From the NCBI GenBank assembly GCA_963737075.1, contig CAVTRI010000002.1:1550001-1614000 (forward strand): a stretch of 64,000 nucleotides of DNA. The letters are read 5' to 3'. The notes beneath the pieces are model-generated. The model was not told the DNA's origin and made no database searches. It saw nothing but the letters and a program-made list of their open reading frames with translations. Position 1 is the first letter of the stretch. Each line of letters begins with the position of its first letter. The DNA comes from CAVTRI01 sp963737075. Lineage in GTDB: Bacteria > Actinomycetota > Acidimicrobiia > Acidimicrobiales > Palsa-688. Of this stretch, positions 16,271 to 23,196 are shown piece after piece. The position numbers and the translations under genes were made by a program.

Positions 16271-16504
16271 TCAGTGCTCCAGGAGGCCTTCCACGTCTTT
16301 GGGTCCGAAGGCGTGGTAGTGGGAGCGGCACTCGACCACCCGGCCCTCGCCGTCGACCCGCATGGTGTCCGCGCCTTGTTTGTGGGTGCCGTCAGGTAGG
16401 TGCACGGTGTAGGTAAGCACGACGGCGTCAGCGCCGACGTCGCCGGCGTTCCAGCCGTCATGCCAGTGTGCCTGCAAGCTGCGCACGGTTGGTTCGTCAA
16501 CCAA
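16271..16504 (-). CDS. Shortened SnoaL-like (NTF2 fold) protein
   Basis: A 77-residue protein, MVDEPTVRSLQAHWHDGWNA at the start and GADTMRVDGEGRVVECRSHY near the end. Both ends fit a SnoaL/NTF2-like domain, but such domains are 110-140 residues. The join WNAGDV-GADAVVLTYTVHL looks like helix 1 fused directly to a late beta strand, i.e. an in-frame loss of about 45-60 residues. It lies six bases downstream of the esterase gene and was probably co-transcribed with it. It may no longer fold; I keep it as a gene because the frame is open. Confidence 0.55.
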   Translation of the reverse strand: MVDEPTVRSLQAHWHDGWNAGDVGADAVVLTYTVHLPDGTHKQGADTMRVDGEGRVVECRSHYHAFGPKDVEGLLEH

Positions 16505-16510
16505 GGCGGC

Positions 16511-17500
16511 TCACGATCCTTTTGGCGGGCAGTGGGCGTCGATGAAGCGCCGAATCTCACGGTCGAGCTCCTGATCTTCGGGGGTGCTGCCGCCGAAGAA
16601 GCCGTGGGGCGCGGCTTCCAGGACGTGCAGCTCAGCCGGGATATCGGCTGCTCGCAGCGCCCGGTGCATACGCACTGTGCTGGACAGCAGCACGTCTCGG
16701 GTGCCGCTCGCCAGCAGCGTCGGCGGAAACCCCTTCGAGAAATCGCCGAAGAGCGGAGAAAGGTAGGGGTCGGTGAGGTCCTTCCCACCGGCATACAGGA
16801 GGAGCTCCGACCGGTCGCCGCCGGTGAGCACCGTGTCGACGCCCAGGTTGGTGTGGAACGTGTCCCCCGAACGTGTGAGATCCGTCGCGGGAGTCAGCAG
16901 GAGAGCGGCGGCTGGCATGGGAAGGCCCTCGTCCCTGGCTCGCAGGATGAGCGCGGCCGCCAGGTTGCCTCCGGCCGACACCCCGCCGACCACGATCTCC
17001 TCGGGAGGGTGGTCGCGGAGAAGAGCCTTGTAAACCGAGAGGCAGTCGTCCACCGCGGCCGGGTAGGGGTGATCGGGGGGCATGCGGTAGTCGGGAGACC
17101 ATACCCGCATGCCGAGCTTCGTGGCCGTTCGGATGCCGGTCACCCGGCACAGCTCGCCGCCGCCGACGATGAAGGCTCCGCCGTGCGGGTCGAGGTACAC
17201 CCGCCGGTCGTCTGGGTGCAGGTCCGGTGGGGTCACTTCGTAGACCGTCACCCCGTCGACGGAGATCTCGTCGAGCTGCAAGCCGGCAGCTGACAGTTGG
17301 CCAGACGCCCCAAGCCGCGTCAGCATCATCTCGTCGATGGCTGCGATCCTCTTGCGCCACGCCTCGGTGTCGCTCACCGGTGGGTTCGCGGGCATCTGCA
17401 GAGGACCGTTGGCCAGATACGCCTGCGCCTCGGGGCTCACCCACGTCGGGACAGGGATGGTGCGCGCAGGTACGTCCATGTGTGCTCCAGTCATTGGCAC
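16511..17500 (-). CDS. Alpha/beta hydrolase, HSL-type esterase/lipase
   Basis: A 329-residue alpha/beta hydrolase-3 protein related to hormone-sensitive lipase. The oxyanion-hole motif appears as YLDPHGGAFIVGGG, the nucleophile elbow as VVGGVSAGGNLAAAL (G-x-S-x-G), the acid as GTRDVLLSS and the His in VLEAAPHGFFGG. GTG 17500 is the longest start; ATG 17494 and ATG 17479 (MDVPARTI) are also possible. It would hydrolyse carboxylic esters or lactones in the cytoplasm and could free an acid for CoA activation by one of the neighbouring transferases. It lies just upstream of the shortened SnoaL-like gene. Confidence 0.9.
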   Translation of the reverse strand: MPMTGAHMDVPARTIPVPTWVSPEAQAYLANGPLQMPANPPVSDTEAWRKRIAAIDEMMLTRLGASGQLSAAGLQLDEISVDGVTVYEVTPPDLHPDDRRVYLDPHGGAFIVGGGELCRVTGIRTATKLGMRVWSPDYRMPPDHPYPAAVDDCLSVYKALLRDHPPEEIVVGGVSAGGNLAAALILRARDEGLPMPAAALLLTPATDLTRSGDTFHTNLGVDTVLTGGDRSELLLYAGGKDLTDPYLSPLFGDFSKGFPPTLLASGTRDVLLSSTVRMHRALRAADIPAELHVLEAAPHGFFGGSTPEDQELDREIRRFIDAHCPPKGS

Positions 17501-17552
17501 GGCCTGAGGCTAGCCCTGTCCCCGACAACGGCCAAGGGGCGCGGGCCTTCGC

Positions 17553-17565
17553 TAGCGTGCGGTCG
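17553..17565 (+). promoter_or_regulatory. Shared motif TAGCGTGCGGTCG, possible -10/start region
   Basis: TAGCGTGCGGTCG is repeated exactly at 22545-22557. Here it lies 25 nt, there 14 nt, before the start codon of a small plus-strand gene. TAGCGT fits a TANNNT -10 box, but no -35 consensus precedes it. It may mark co-regulation. Confidence 0.35.
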
Positions 17566-17590
17566 TCAGCACATTCCGGAAGGAGTTCAC

Positions 17591-17920
17591 ATGCCGAAGG
17601 GCGTGATGGTGGTCATGTCAGAGCCGGCCGCTGGTCAGGAAGACGAGTACAACGACTGGTACGACAAGGTCCACATTCCCGAAATGCTCGAAGTGCCCGG
17701 CATCGCCGCCGTGCAGCGTTTCGTCGCCGTGCCTTCGCCCACTGGCGAAGTTCCCGCCCACCAGTACCTGGCCCTCTACGAGTTCGATACCGACGTCGAC
17801 GAGGCGCTCAGCGCCATGCGAGAAGCCCGCTCCAAAAGAGAGCCCACGCGGATGGTCGCTCCGGCCTCGTCGGCCATCTACACGTATCGTGCCGCTGGCG
17901 ACCGCGTCGAGGCCTCCTGA
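17591..17920 (+). CDS. Small EthD-like / dimeric alpha-beta barrel protein
   Basis: A 109-residue protein, MPKGVMVVMSEPAAGQEDEY at the start, with the NDWYDKVHIPEMLEVPGIAAVQRF pattern split across residues 20-45 that is typical of EthD/DUF4286-like ferredoxin-fold proteins. Such proteins often act as small lyases, isomerases or accessory proteins to P450s and oxygenases in degradation clusters. AAGGAG precedes ATG 17591. It is a lone plus-strand gene divergent from the esterase and convergent with the molybdoprotein gene, and it ends in a strong inverted repeat (17933-18046). Confidence 0.7.
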   Translation: MPKGVMVVMSEPAAGQEDEYNDWYDKVHIPEMLEVPGIAAVQRFVAVPSPTGEVPAHQYLALYEFDTDVDEALSAMREARSKREPTRMVAPASSAIYTYRAAGDRVEAS

Positions 17921-17932
17921 GAGTCGGCTTTT

Positions 17933-18046
17933 GGGTCCGTTTTCTTCCACGGGTCCGAGCACTTCTTTCCCGGCCCCTTTGCCCACCTCATTTGTGGACA
18001 AACAGACCGGGACGTCTCGAAGATCCCCGTGGAAGAAAACGGACCC
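17933..18046. repeat. 21-bp perfect inverted repeat between convergent genes
   Basis: The 21 bp at 17933-17953 (GGGTCCGTTTTC...ACGGG) recur exactly inverted at 18026-18046, separated by 72 nt. The unit fills the gap between the convergent genes ending at 17920 and 18060. It could act as a two-way terminator through a long-looped hairpin, or be the terminal repeats of a small non-coding mobile element. A similar 20-bp arm pair sits at 32752-32829. Confidence 0.65.
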
Positions 18047-18059
18047 GGAACGACTCCTA

Positions 18060-20375
18060 CTACCTGGCGCCGTCCCCGGCGTGCTGAATGGCGCGCCATA
18101 CCCGCTCCGGCGTGCACGGCATGTCAATGTGGGTGATGCCCAGATGGGAGAGGGCGTCGACGACGGCGTTCTGGACGGCTGGCGTCGAACCGATCGTTCC
18201 CGACTCGCCGATGCCCTTGGCCCCGAGCGGGTTCCGCTGGCTGTCGGTCTCCGTGTTGGAGACTTCAAAACTCGGTAGTTCACTGGCGGCGGGAATGGTG
18301 TAATCGGCCAGGTTGGCGGTCAGGGGGTTGCCATCCTCGTCGTACTGCACCCACTCGAACAGCGCCTGAGCCGCCCCCTGAGCGATGCCACCATGCTGCT
18401 GGCCGCGAACGAGCAGCGGATTGAGGATCCGTCCGCAGTCGTCCACGGCGATGTGGCGTCGCATCGTGACGTGGCCTGTCTCGGTGTCGACGTCGACAAC
18501 GGAGATGTGCGCCCCGAACGGGAAGGTCGAGCCGGTGCCGTCGAAGTCGCCTTCGAAACGCAACGGCCCCGGTTCGAGTCCGTCCGGGAGACGGCTCGCG
18601 TCACGGGACGCGGCACCGATGTCGGCCCACGACAGCGTGCGATCGGGCACCCCGGCAACATGGACGCCGGTCTCGCCGGCGACGACGTCATTGGGGCTCG
18701 CTTCCATCAGATGGGCCGCGATCTGCTGCGTGCGCGCCAGCACCTCTTTGGAGGCGGCGAAGACCGCGTTGCCAGCCGTTTGCAACGATCGCGAGCCCAT
18801 GGTGCCGGCACCGCGTGGCACCGCCGCGGTGTCGGAGTTGACCAGACGTATCTTCTCCATCGGGATGCCGAGCACGTCGCTGGCGACCATGGCGAAGGCG
18901 GTGTGGTGACCCTGGCCGTGGGCGCTCGTGCCGACCGACATTGACGCTGTGCCATCGTCGTGTACTTCGACCGCTCCATACTCGGTATGCAACCCGAGCG
19001 GCGCCGTGACCTCGACGTAGGTGGACGACCCGATGCCCAGCTGCACGGCCTCACCTGCGCGGCGCCGGCGCTCCTGCTCGGCCCGCAGGTCGTCATAACC
19101 AGCGGCTGCCAACGCGGCGTCGAGCGCCTTGCTGTACTCGCCCGAGTCGTAGCTGGCACCCGTGGTCGTCGTCAGCGGGAAGGCCGCCGGGTCCAGGAAG
19201 TTCCGGCGCCGGATCTCGGCCGGGTCGATGCGCAGCTGGTCGGCCGCGACGTTGAGCACGCGTTCGATCAGCTGGGTGGCTTCAGGGCGCCCCGCGCCTC
19301 TGTAAGCGCCGACCGGGGTGTTATTGGTCACGACGGTCGTGCCCTGGAAACGGACCTTCGGCACGTCATACACGCCGACGACCATCATCTGCGTCAGCAT
19401 CGGCAGGACGGCCCCGATCGCGGGGTACGCGCCGCCTGAGGCCAGCACGCTCGCGTCCAGGCCCACGATCTTGCCGTCCTGGGTGAGACCCAGTCTGGCC
19501 TTCATGATGAAGTCTCGACCATGAACGAGCGACAGCATGTCCTCTGTTCGGGTCTCGACCCACTTCACCGGCCGGCCCAGCCGCTTCGCTGCTGCCGCCG
19601 CGACCAGGTACTCCACGTACACCGCCGCCTTGGGACCGAAACCGCCGCCGACCCACGGGCACACGACGCGGACGGAGTCCGGTTCCATCTCGAGCACCGC
19701 GGCAAGGGCCGGCTGTACCGAATGCGGCGCCTGATGGGAGATCCAGCAGGTCATCCCGTCTTCCGGCTCCCCCGGGACCATCAGGCAGCCGTTGACCTCC
19801 ATCGGCACCCCGGCCAACCGCTGGCTCACCATCGTCACGTCTGCGGTGACCTCGGCTCCCGCCAGGGGATCCTCCTCGGTGCCGAACGATGTCGCAAAGC
19901 AGGTGTTGCTCCCGACATCTGGAAAAAGGATCGGCGCCCCGGGTGCAACGGCGTCCTCCAGTCCGACCACCGCCGGGAGCGGATCGATGTCGACCACGAT
20001 GGCTTCGGCGGCGTCAACCGCTTGCGGACCGGATTCAGCTACGACCGCAGCCACGATGTCGCCCACGAAGCGGAGCCGGTCGCGGGCGAAGATCGGCCGG
20101 TTGAACGCCTCCGGCAACATCGGGAACCCCTGGAACGGCGCCAGTCCGAGGTCGTCACCGCCCGCGTGATAGACGGCGACCACCCCGGGCATGGCCGTGG
20201 CGGCGTCCGCGTCGACGGAGCGGATCATCCCGTGGGCGACCGAGGAGCGTACGAAGACGACCCGAACGGCACCGGTTGACTCCAGATCGTCCACGTATTT
20301 TGCCGTCCCTGTCAGCAAGGTCGGGTCCTCGAGCCGCACGACCGCGTTTCCGAGTATCGATCCTGCTTCGGCCAT
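18060..20375 (-). CDS. Molybdopterin-binding large subunit, xanthine dehydrogenase/CO dehydrogenase (form II-like) family
   Basis: A 771-residue CoxL/XdhA-type catalytic subunit binding the molybdenum cofactor. VVCPWVGGGFGPKAAVYVEY lies near residue 235, the active-site loop reads AYRGAGRPEATQ near 350 (the form II pattern; true CO dehydrogenase has AYRCSFR), GQGHHTAF near 480 and the catalytic Glu in GAKGIGESGTIG near 720. GGGGGG lies nine bases before ATG 20375. The enzyme normally needs an FAD subunit (CoxM) and a 2Fe-2S subunit (CoxS); neither is in the window. It probably hydroxylates an aromatic or heterocyclic compound or an aldehyde rather than CO. Confidence 0.93.
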   Translation of the reverse strand: MAEAGSILGNAVVRLEDPTLLTGTAKYVDDLESTGAVRVVFVRSSVAHGMIRSVDADAATAMPGVVAVYHAGGDDLGLAPFQGFPMLPEAFNRPIFARDRLRFVGDIVAAVVAESGPQAVDAAEAIVVDIDPLPAVVGLEDAVAPGAPILFPDVGSNTCFATSFGTEEDPLAGAEVTADVTMVSQRLAGVPMEVNGCLMVPGEPEDGMTCWISHQAPHSVQPALAAVLEMEPDSVRVVCPWVGGGFGPKAAVYVEYLVAAAAAKRLGRPVKWVETRTEDMLSLVHGRDFIMKARLGLTQDGKIVGLDASVLASGGAYPAIGAVLPMLTQMMVVGVYDVPKVRFQGTTVVTNNTPVGAYRGAGRPEATQLIERVLNVAADQLRIDPAEIRRRNFLDPAAFPLTTTTGASYDSGEYSKALDAALAAAGYDDLRAEQERRRRAGEAVQLGIGSSTYVEVTAPLGLHTEYGAVEVHDDGTASMSVGTSAHGQGHHTAFAMVASDVLGIPMEKIRLVNSDTAAVPRGAGTMGSRSLQTAGNAVFAASKEVLARTQQIAAHLMEASPNDVVAGETGVHVAGVPDRTLSWADIGAASRDASRLPDGLEPGPLRFEGDFDGTGSTFPFGAHISVVDVDTETGHVTMRRHIAVDDCGRILNPLLVRGQQHGGIAQGAAQALFEWVQYDEDGNPLTANLADYTIPAASELPSFEVSNTETDSQRNPLGAKGIGESGTIGSTPAVQNAVVDALSHLGITHIDMPCTPERVWRAIQHAGDGAR

Positions 20376-20447
20376 GTCATCCCCCCTACGTCGAGTTTGG
20401 GTGTTGCGACATTAGCGACGTGGCCCGGACGTCCGCCGAAAACGGGC

Positions 20448-20816
20448 TCAGGTGGGGTCGGGCGTGAATACCCGTTTGGCGAAACGCCAGCCTTCTGCAG
20501 TACGCACCAGCTCGTCGCTGTACGTGCCAACCACCAGTGGCGTCGTCCCCGTGAACGCGATGATGTAGGCGCGGACCGTAGCGGCGTCCCCCGCGACGTC
20601 GATCAGCGGATTCGCAACGACATGGCGGAGGCCCTTGACGTTCGCCGCCCATGCCTCCAGGGCCTCGCGCCCCGTGGTGACCTGGCCGGCCACGTCAAAG
20701 GCCCCGTCCTCGGTGAACGTGTCGGCCCAACCGTGAGCGTCTCCGCCGTCGATGGCGTGGTTGTAGCGGTAGAGGAGCTGCAGTATCTCGTCCCGATCTT
20801 CCGTGGTCGAAGGCAT
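20448..20816 (-). CDS. SnoaL-like (NTF2 fold) protein
   Basis: A 122-residue NTF2-fold protein: EDRDEILQLLYRYNHAIDGG, DTFTEDGAFDVAG, and a C-terminal strand TYSDELVRTAEGWRFAKRVF. The tryptophan and acidic pattern (WADTFTEDG) is the usual one for SnoaL_4-type isomerases/dehydratases or accessory proteins in polyketide and sterol metabolism. It is full length. It lies 72 bp downstream of the molybdoprotein start and so is upstream in the same minus-strand direction; the two are likely co-transcribed. A near-palindrome at 20837-20850 lies just before its ATG. Confidence 0.8.
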   Translation of the reverse strand: MPSTTEDRDEILQLLYRYNHAIDGGDAHGWADTFTEDGAFDVAGQVTTGREALEAWAANVKGLRHVVANPLIDVAGDAATVRAYIIAFTGTTPLVVGTYSDELVRTAEGWRFAKRVFTPDPT

Positions 20817-20836
20817 GGGCCCATTCTAACAACATG

Positions 20837-20850
20837 AGTGAGTGCTAACT
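20837..20850. promoter_or_regulatory. Candidate TetR-type operator between divergent genes
   Basis: AGTGAGTGCTAACT is symmetric at 10 of 14 positions (AGTnAGnnCTnACT). It lies 20 nt before the ATG at 20816 (minus) and 33 nt before the GTG at 20884 (plus), a good place to control both directions. Comparable to 16212-16225. Confidence 0.45.
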
Positions 20851-20883
20851 TCGGCGAGCGACTGGGAAGAAAGGGTGCGACCC

Positions 20884-21345
20884 GTGACCGATAAGGAAAG
20901 GATCGTCGCGGATGGCAACCGGCCCACCGGGATGCCGGAACCGGTGGTCGCCCCCATCAACGAGGGCATGTGGCGCGCCGCCGCAGAGGGTCGCCTGGAG
21001 GTGCAGCGCTGCACGAGCTGCGGTGCGCACCGGTACCCGCCCACCGACGGTTGCTACCGCTGCAGCTCTCTCGAGTGGGCGTGGTCCACGCTCCCAGGGA
21101 CCGGCACCATCTACACCTACATGTGGGTCCCTGACGCCGCCCGGTCCGCCGAGCGGGGACGAGAAGCCTTCTACAACGTGGTCGTCGTCGAGTTGGACGG
21201 CACGGAGGGCGACCCGGTGCGTATCGGAAGCAACGTGCTGGACGCCTGGAACGTCGACGACCTGCACGTCGGGCAGCGGGTCGAGCTCGCCTGCGTGCCG
21301 CTCGGGGACGGCATCGGACTGCCCTGTTTTCGGACGGTCGCCTGA
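20884..21345 (+). CDS. Zn-ribbon / OB-fold DUF35 protein, partner of the thiolase-like gene
   Basis: A 153-residue two-domain protein: a rubredoxin-like zinc ribbon with CTSCGAHRYPPTDGCYRCSS (two C-x2-C knuckles, about residues 41-60) and a C-terminal OB fold. DUF35 proteins of this kind bind SCP-x/Ltp2-type thiolases and are needed for their activity, as in ChsH2-Ltp2 of sterol side-chain cleavage. I favour GTG 20884 (MTDKERIV), preceded by GAAAGGG; a GTG at 20842 lies within the putative operator. The stop overlaps the thiolase start (TGATG). Confidence 0.85.
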   Translation: MTDKERIVADGNRPTGMPEPVVAPINEGMWRAAAEGRLEVQRCTSCGAHRYPPTDGCYRCSSLEWAWSTLPGTGTIYTYMWVPDAARSAERGREAFYNVVVVELDGTEGDPVRIGSNVLDAWNVDDLHVGQRVELACVPLGDGIGLPCFRTVA

Positions 21346-22526
21346 TGGCGGGCTTCCCGCTCGACGCCGCGTGCATCGTTGGCATCGGCCATTCCGCGTA
21401 CGGCAAACGAGGCGACCTGGCGGATCTGGGCGCGGCTCGTCTCGCCCTGGACGCGATCCACGACGCCTGCCGGGACGCCGGCCTCGACGCGAAGGCCATC
21501 GACGGGTTTTCGGGATGGTGCGACGACCCGACCTGGCCGGCCGATCTCGCCATCTCCCTCGGCACGCCGGAGCTTCGCTACTCGGCCTTGGTGTGGGGCG
21601 GCCGGGGTTCGGGCTTGCCAGGCGCGCTCACCAACGCCTACATGGCCGTCGCTATGGACGTGGCCGATTACGTCGTCGTCGTCCGCTCGATCATCCAGAG
21701 CCGGCGCCTGGGGCAGTCGGTCGCCGCGGGCGTGCAAGCAGGTGAGCCGATACCGCTGAGTTCGTCCTACACCGTGCCCTTCGGCATGGCGCTTCCCGCT
21801 GGCCTGTATGCCCTGAAGGCAAGGCGGCACATGTCCTTGTATGGCACGACGATCGACCATTTCGCGGAGATCACGGTCAACGCCCGGCGCAACGCGGTCA
21901 ACAACCCCGACGCCCGGTTCCGGACGGAGGTCACCGTCGAGGAGCATCACAACTCGCGGCTCATCGCCGATCCGCTCAGGCTGCTCGACTGCTGCATGGA
22001 GTCCGACGGTGCCGCGGCTGTCATCCTCACATCCCCGGAACGGGCTCGTGACCTGCGTCAGGCGCCCGTATTTGTGCGCGCGTTGTCCATGACCCATGAG
22101 TACAAGTGGGCGAGCGCGGGCTGGAACACGATCGGCGAGACCTTCGCCAGCACCGGCCACCGGAAGGCCGCCAAGGAGCTGTATGAGCGGGCCGGTATCG
22201 GCCCCGAGGACGTCGACGTGGCGCTCTTCTATGATGCGTTCACTCCGGGCGTGATCATGAGCCTGGAGGACTGGGGCTTCTGCAAGATCGGCGAAGGAGG
22301 GCCGTTCGTGGCGGACGGCAACATCCGGCGCGAAGGCTCGATCCCGGTGAATACGCATGGCGGCAATCTCGCCGAGGTCTACCTGCAAGGCATCACCCAC
22401 CTGCTGGAAGGGGTGCGGCAGTTGCGTGGGACGTCGTGCAACCAGGTCGAGGGCGCCGACGTGGCCCTGTACGCATCGGGGATTGGCGCCGCCCCCGGGG
22501 GCGGGGTCCTCCTTCGCCGGGATTGA
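21345..22526 (+). CDS. SCP-x/Ltp2-type thiolase-like protein (probable acyl-CoA retro-aldolase)
   Basis: A 393-residue thiolase-fold protein of the lipid-transfer/SCP-x branch. CIVGIGHSAYGKRG opens it; FYDAFTPGVIMSLEDWGFC and GGNLAEVYLQGITH are standard late blocks. In the segment where true thiolases carry the nucleophilic Cys (here VWGGRGSGLPGALTNAY) I see none, as in Ltp2-type aldolases, which split tertiary 3-hydroxyacyl-CoAs. It overlaps the DUF35 gene by one base (TGATG), supporting a stable complex. Whether it is an aldolase or a thiolase needs biochemistry. Confidence 0.85.
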   Translation: MAGFPLDAACIVGIGHSAYGKRGDLADLGAARLALDAIHDACRDAGLDAKAIDGFSGWCDDPTWPADLAISLGTPELRYSALVWGGRGSGLPGALTNAYMAVAMDVADYVVVVRSIIQSRRLGQSVAAGVQAGEPIPLSSSYTVPFGMALPAGLYALKARRHMSLYGTTIDHFAEITVNARRNAVNNPDARFRTEVTVEEHHNSRLIADPLRLLDCCMESDGAAAVILTSPERARDLRQAPVFVRALSMTHEYKWASAGWNTIGETFASTGHRKAAKELYERAGIGPEDVDVALFYDAFTPGVIMSLEDWGFCKIGEGGPFVADGNIRREGSIPVNTHGGNLAEVYLQGITHLLEGVRQLRGTSCNQVEGADVALYASGIGAAPGGGVLLRRD

Positions 22527-22544
22527 GGAGAGGCACTAACCGTG

Positions 22545-22557
22545 TAGCGTGCGGTCG
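22545..22557 (+). promoter_or_regulatory. Second copy of shared motif TAGCGTGCGGTCG
   Basis: Identical to 17553-17565 and placed 14 nt before ATG 22572. TAGCGT would suit a -10 box for the VOC gene, apart from the upstream thiolase operon. Confidence 0.35.
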
Positions 22558-22571
22558 AAAAGGACACTGAC

Positions 22572-22994
22572 ATGCCGGTAGAGGGATTCGACCATCTCGC
22601 CATCACGGTGGACGATGTCGAGCGCACGGTCGCGTTTTATCAGGACCTGCTGGGCGCCGAGGTTCTGTTTCTCGACAAGTTCCGGGACGAGCACTTCAGC
22701 GTCGTGTCGTTGATCGTGGGCGGCAACCGGCTGAACGTGCATCCGTCACCCCCGCGGACGCCGCCACACCTCGTCGCCGCCCGGCCGACCCCTGGATCGG
22801 TGGACCTCTGCTTCCGGTGGGAAGGGCCTATCGACGAGGTGGTCTCCCTCCTCGCCGAACAAGGGCTACCGATCGTTGAGGGCCCCGTCGCCCGCCCGGC
22901 CTCCGACGGCCGCCCGGCGGTGTCCGTCTATACGCGAGACCCGGACGCGAACCTGCTGGAATTTCTCACGACCTATGGCGCGGCCTCCAAATGA
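22572..22994 (+). CDS. VOC (glyoxalase/extradiol) superfamily protein
   Basis: A 140-residue protein with two beta-alpha-beta-beta-beta units: GFDHLAITVDDVERTVAFYQ with a first metal His, GGNRLNVHPS with a second, and the closing VYTRDPDANLLEFL that normally contributes the metal Glu. It could be a glyoxalase, a methylmalonyl-CoA epimerase-like isomerase or an extradiol-type enzyme; length and pattern best fit a small lyase/isomerase. AAAAGGA precedes ATG 22572. Its stop overlaps the ATG of the remnant frame at 22991. Confidence 0.83.
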   Translation: MPVEGFDHLAITVDDVERTVAFYQDLLGAEVLFLDKFRDEHFSVVSLIVGGNRLNVHPSPPRTPPHLVAARPTPGSVDLCFRWEGPIDEVVSLLAEQGLPIVEGPVARPASDGRPAVSVYTRDPDANLLEFLTTYGAASK

Positions 22995-23191
22995 GAGCTG
23001 CTGCAATGCACGTCGGTTCCTCCTCGAGCATGGCCAAACCGTCAGAGGACATGCCGACGCTCGCTTCCATGGCGTATGGTGCCGCCGCCCGGCGGTTCAA
23101 GGACCACGTTTACGGGACGTTCATCGAGGACCACGCCGGCGTTACGTTGGCCCGGGCCTACAACTTCACCCCCGCCGAACCCGCCACGTAA
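22991..23191 (+). pseudogene. Amidohydrolase-2 remnant with two in-frame internal deletions
   Basis: The 66-codon frame strings together three blocks of an amidohydrolase like the one at 14980: MHVGSSSSMAKPSEDMPTLA (there MHVGSSSNLIRTSDDMPTLA), then RRFKDHVYGTFIEDHAG (there RRLFKDHVYGTFIDDQAG), then RAYNFTPAEPAT (there RVYNFTPADPAT). Roughly 80 residues are missing at the first join and 45 at the second, together with the whole N-terminal half and the first metal site. The frame stays open throughout. It cannot be an active hydrolase; it is a decayed gene or, less likely, a kept mini-protein. Confidence 0.85.
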
Positions 23192-23196
23192 ACGAC

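Noticed and set aside
17933..18046. Rho-independent terminator of the usual kind
   Set aside because: Stem length and 72-nt loop are atypical and no T tract follows, so it is listed as a repeat with terminator as one option.
18060..20375. True aerobic carbon monoxide dehydrogenase CoxL
   Set aside because: The active-site loop is AYRGAGR rather than AYRCSFR, and the medium and small subunit genes are missing.
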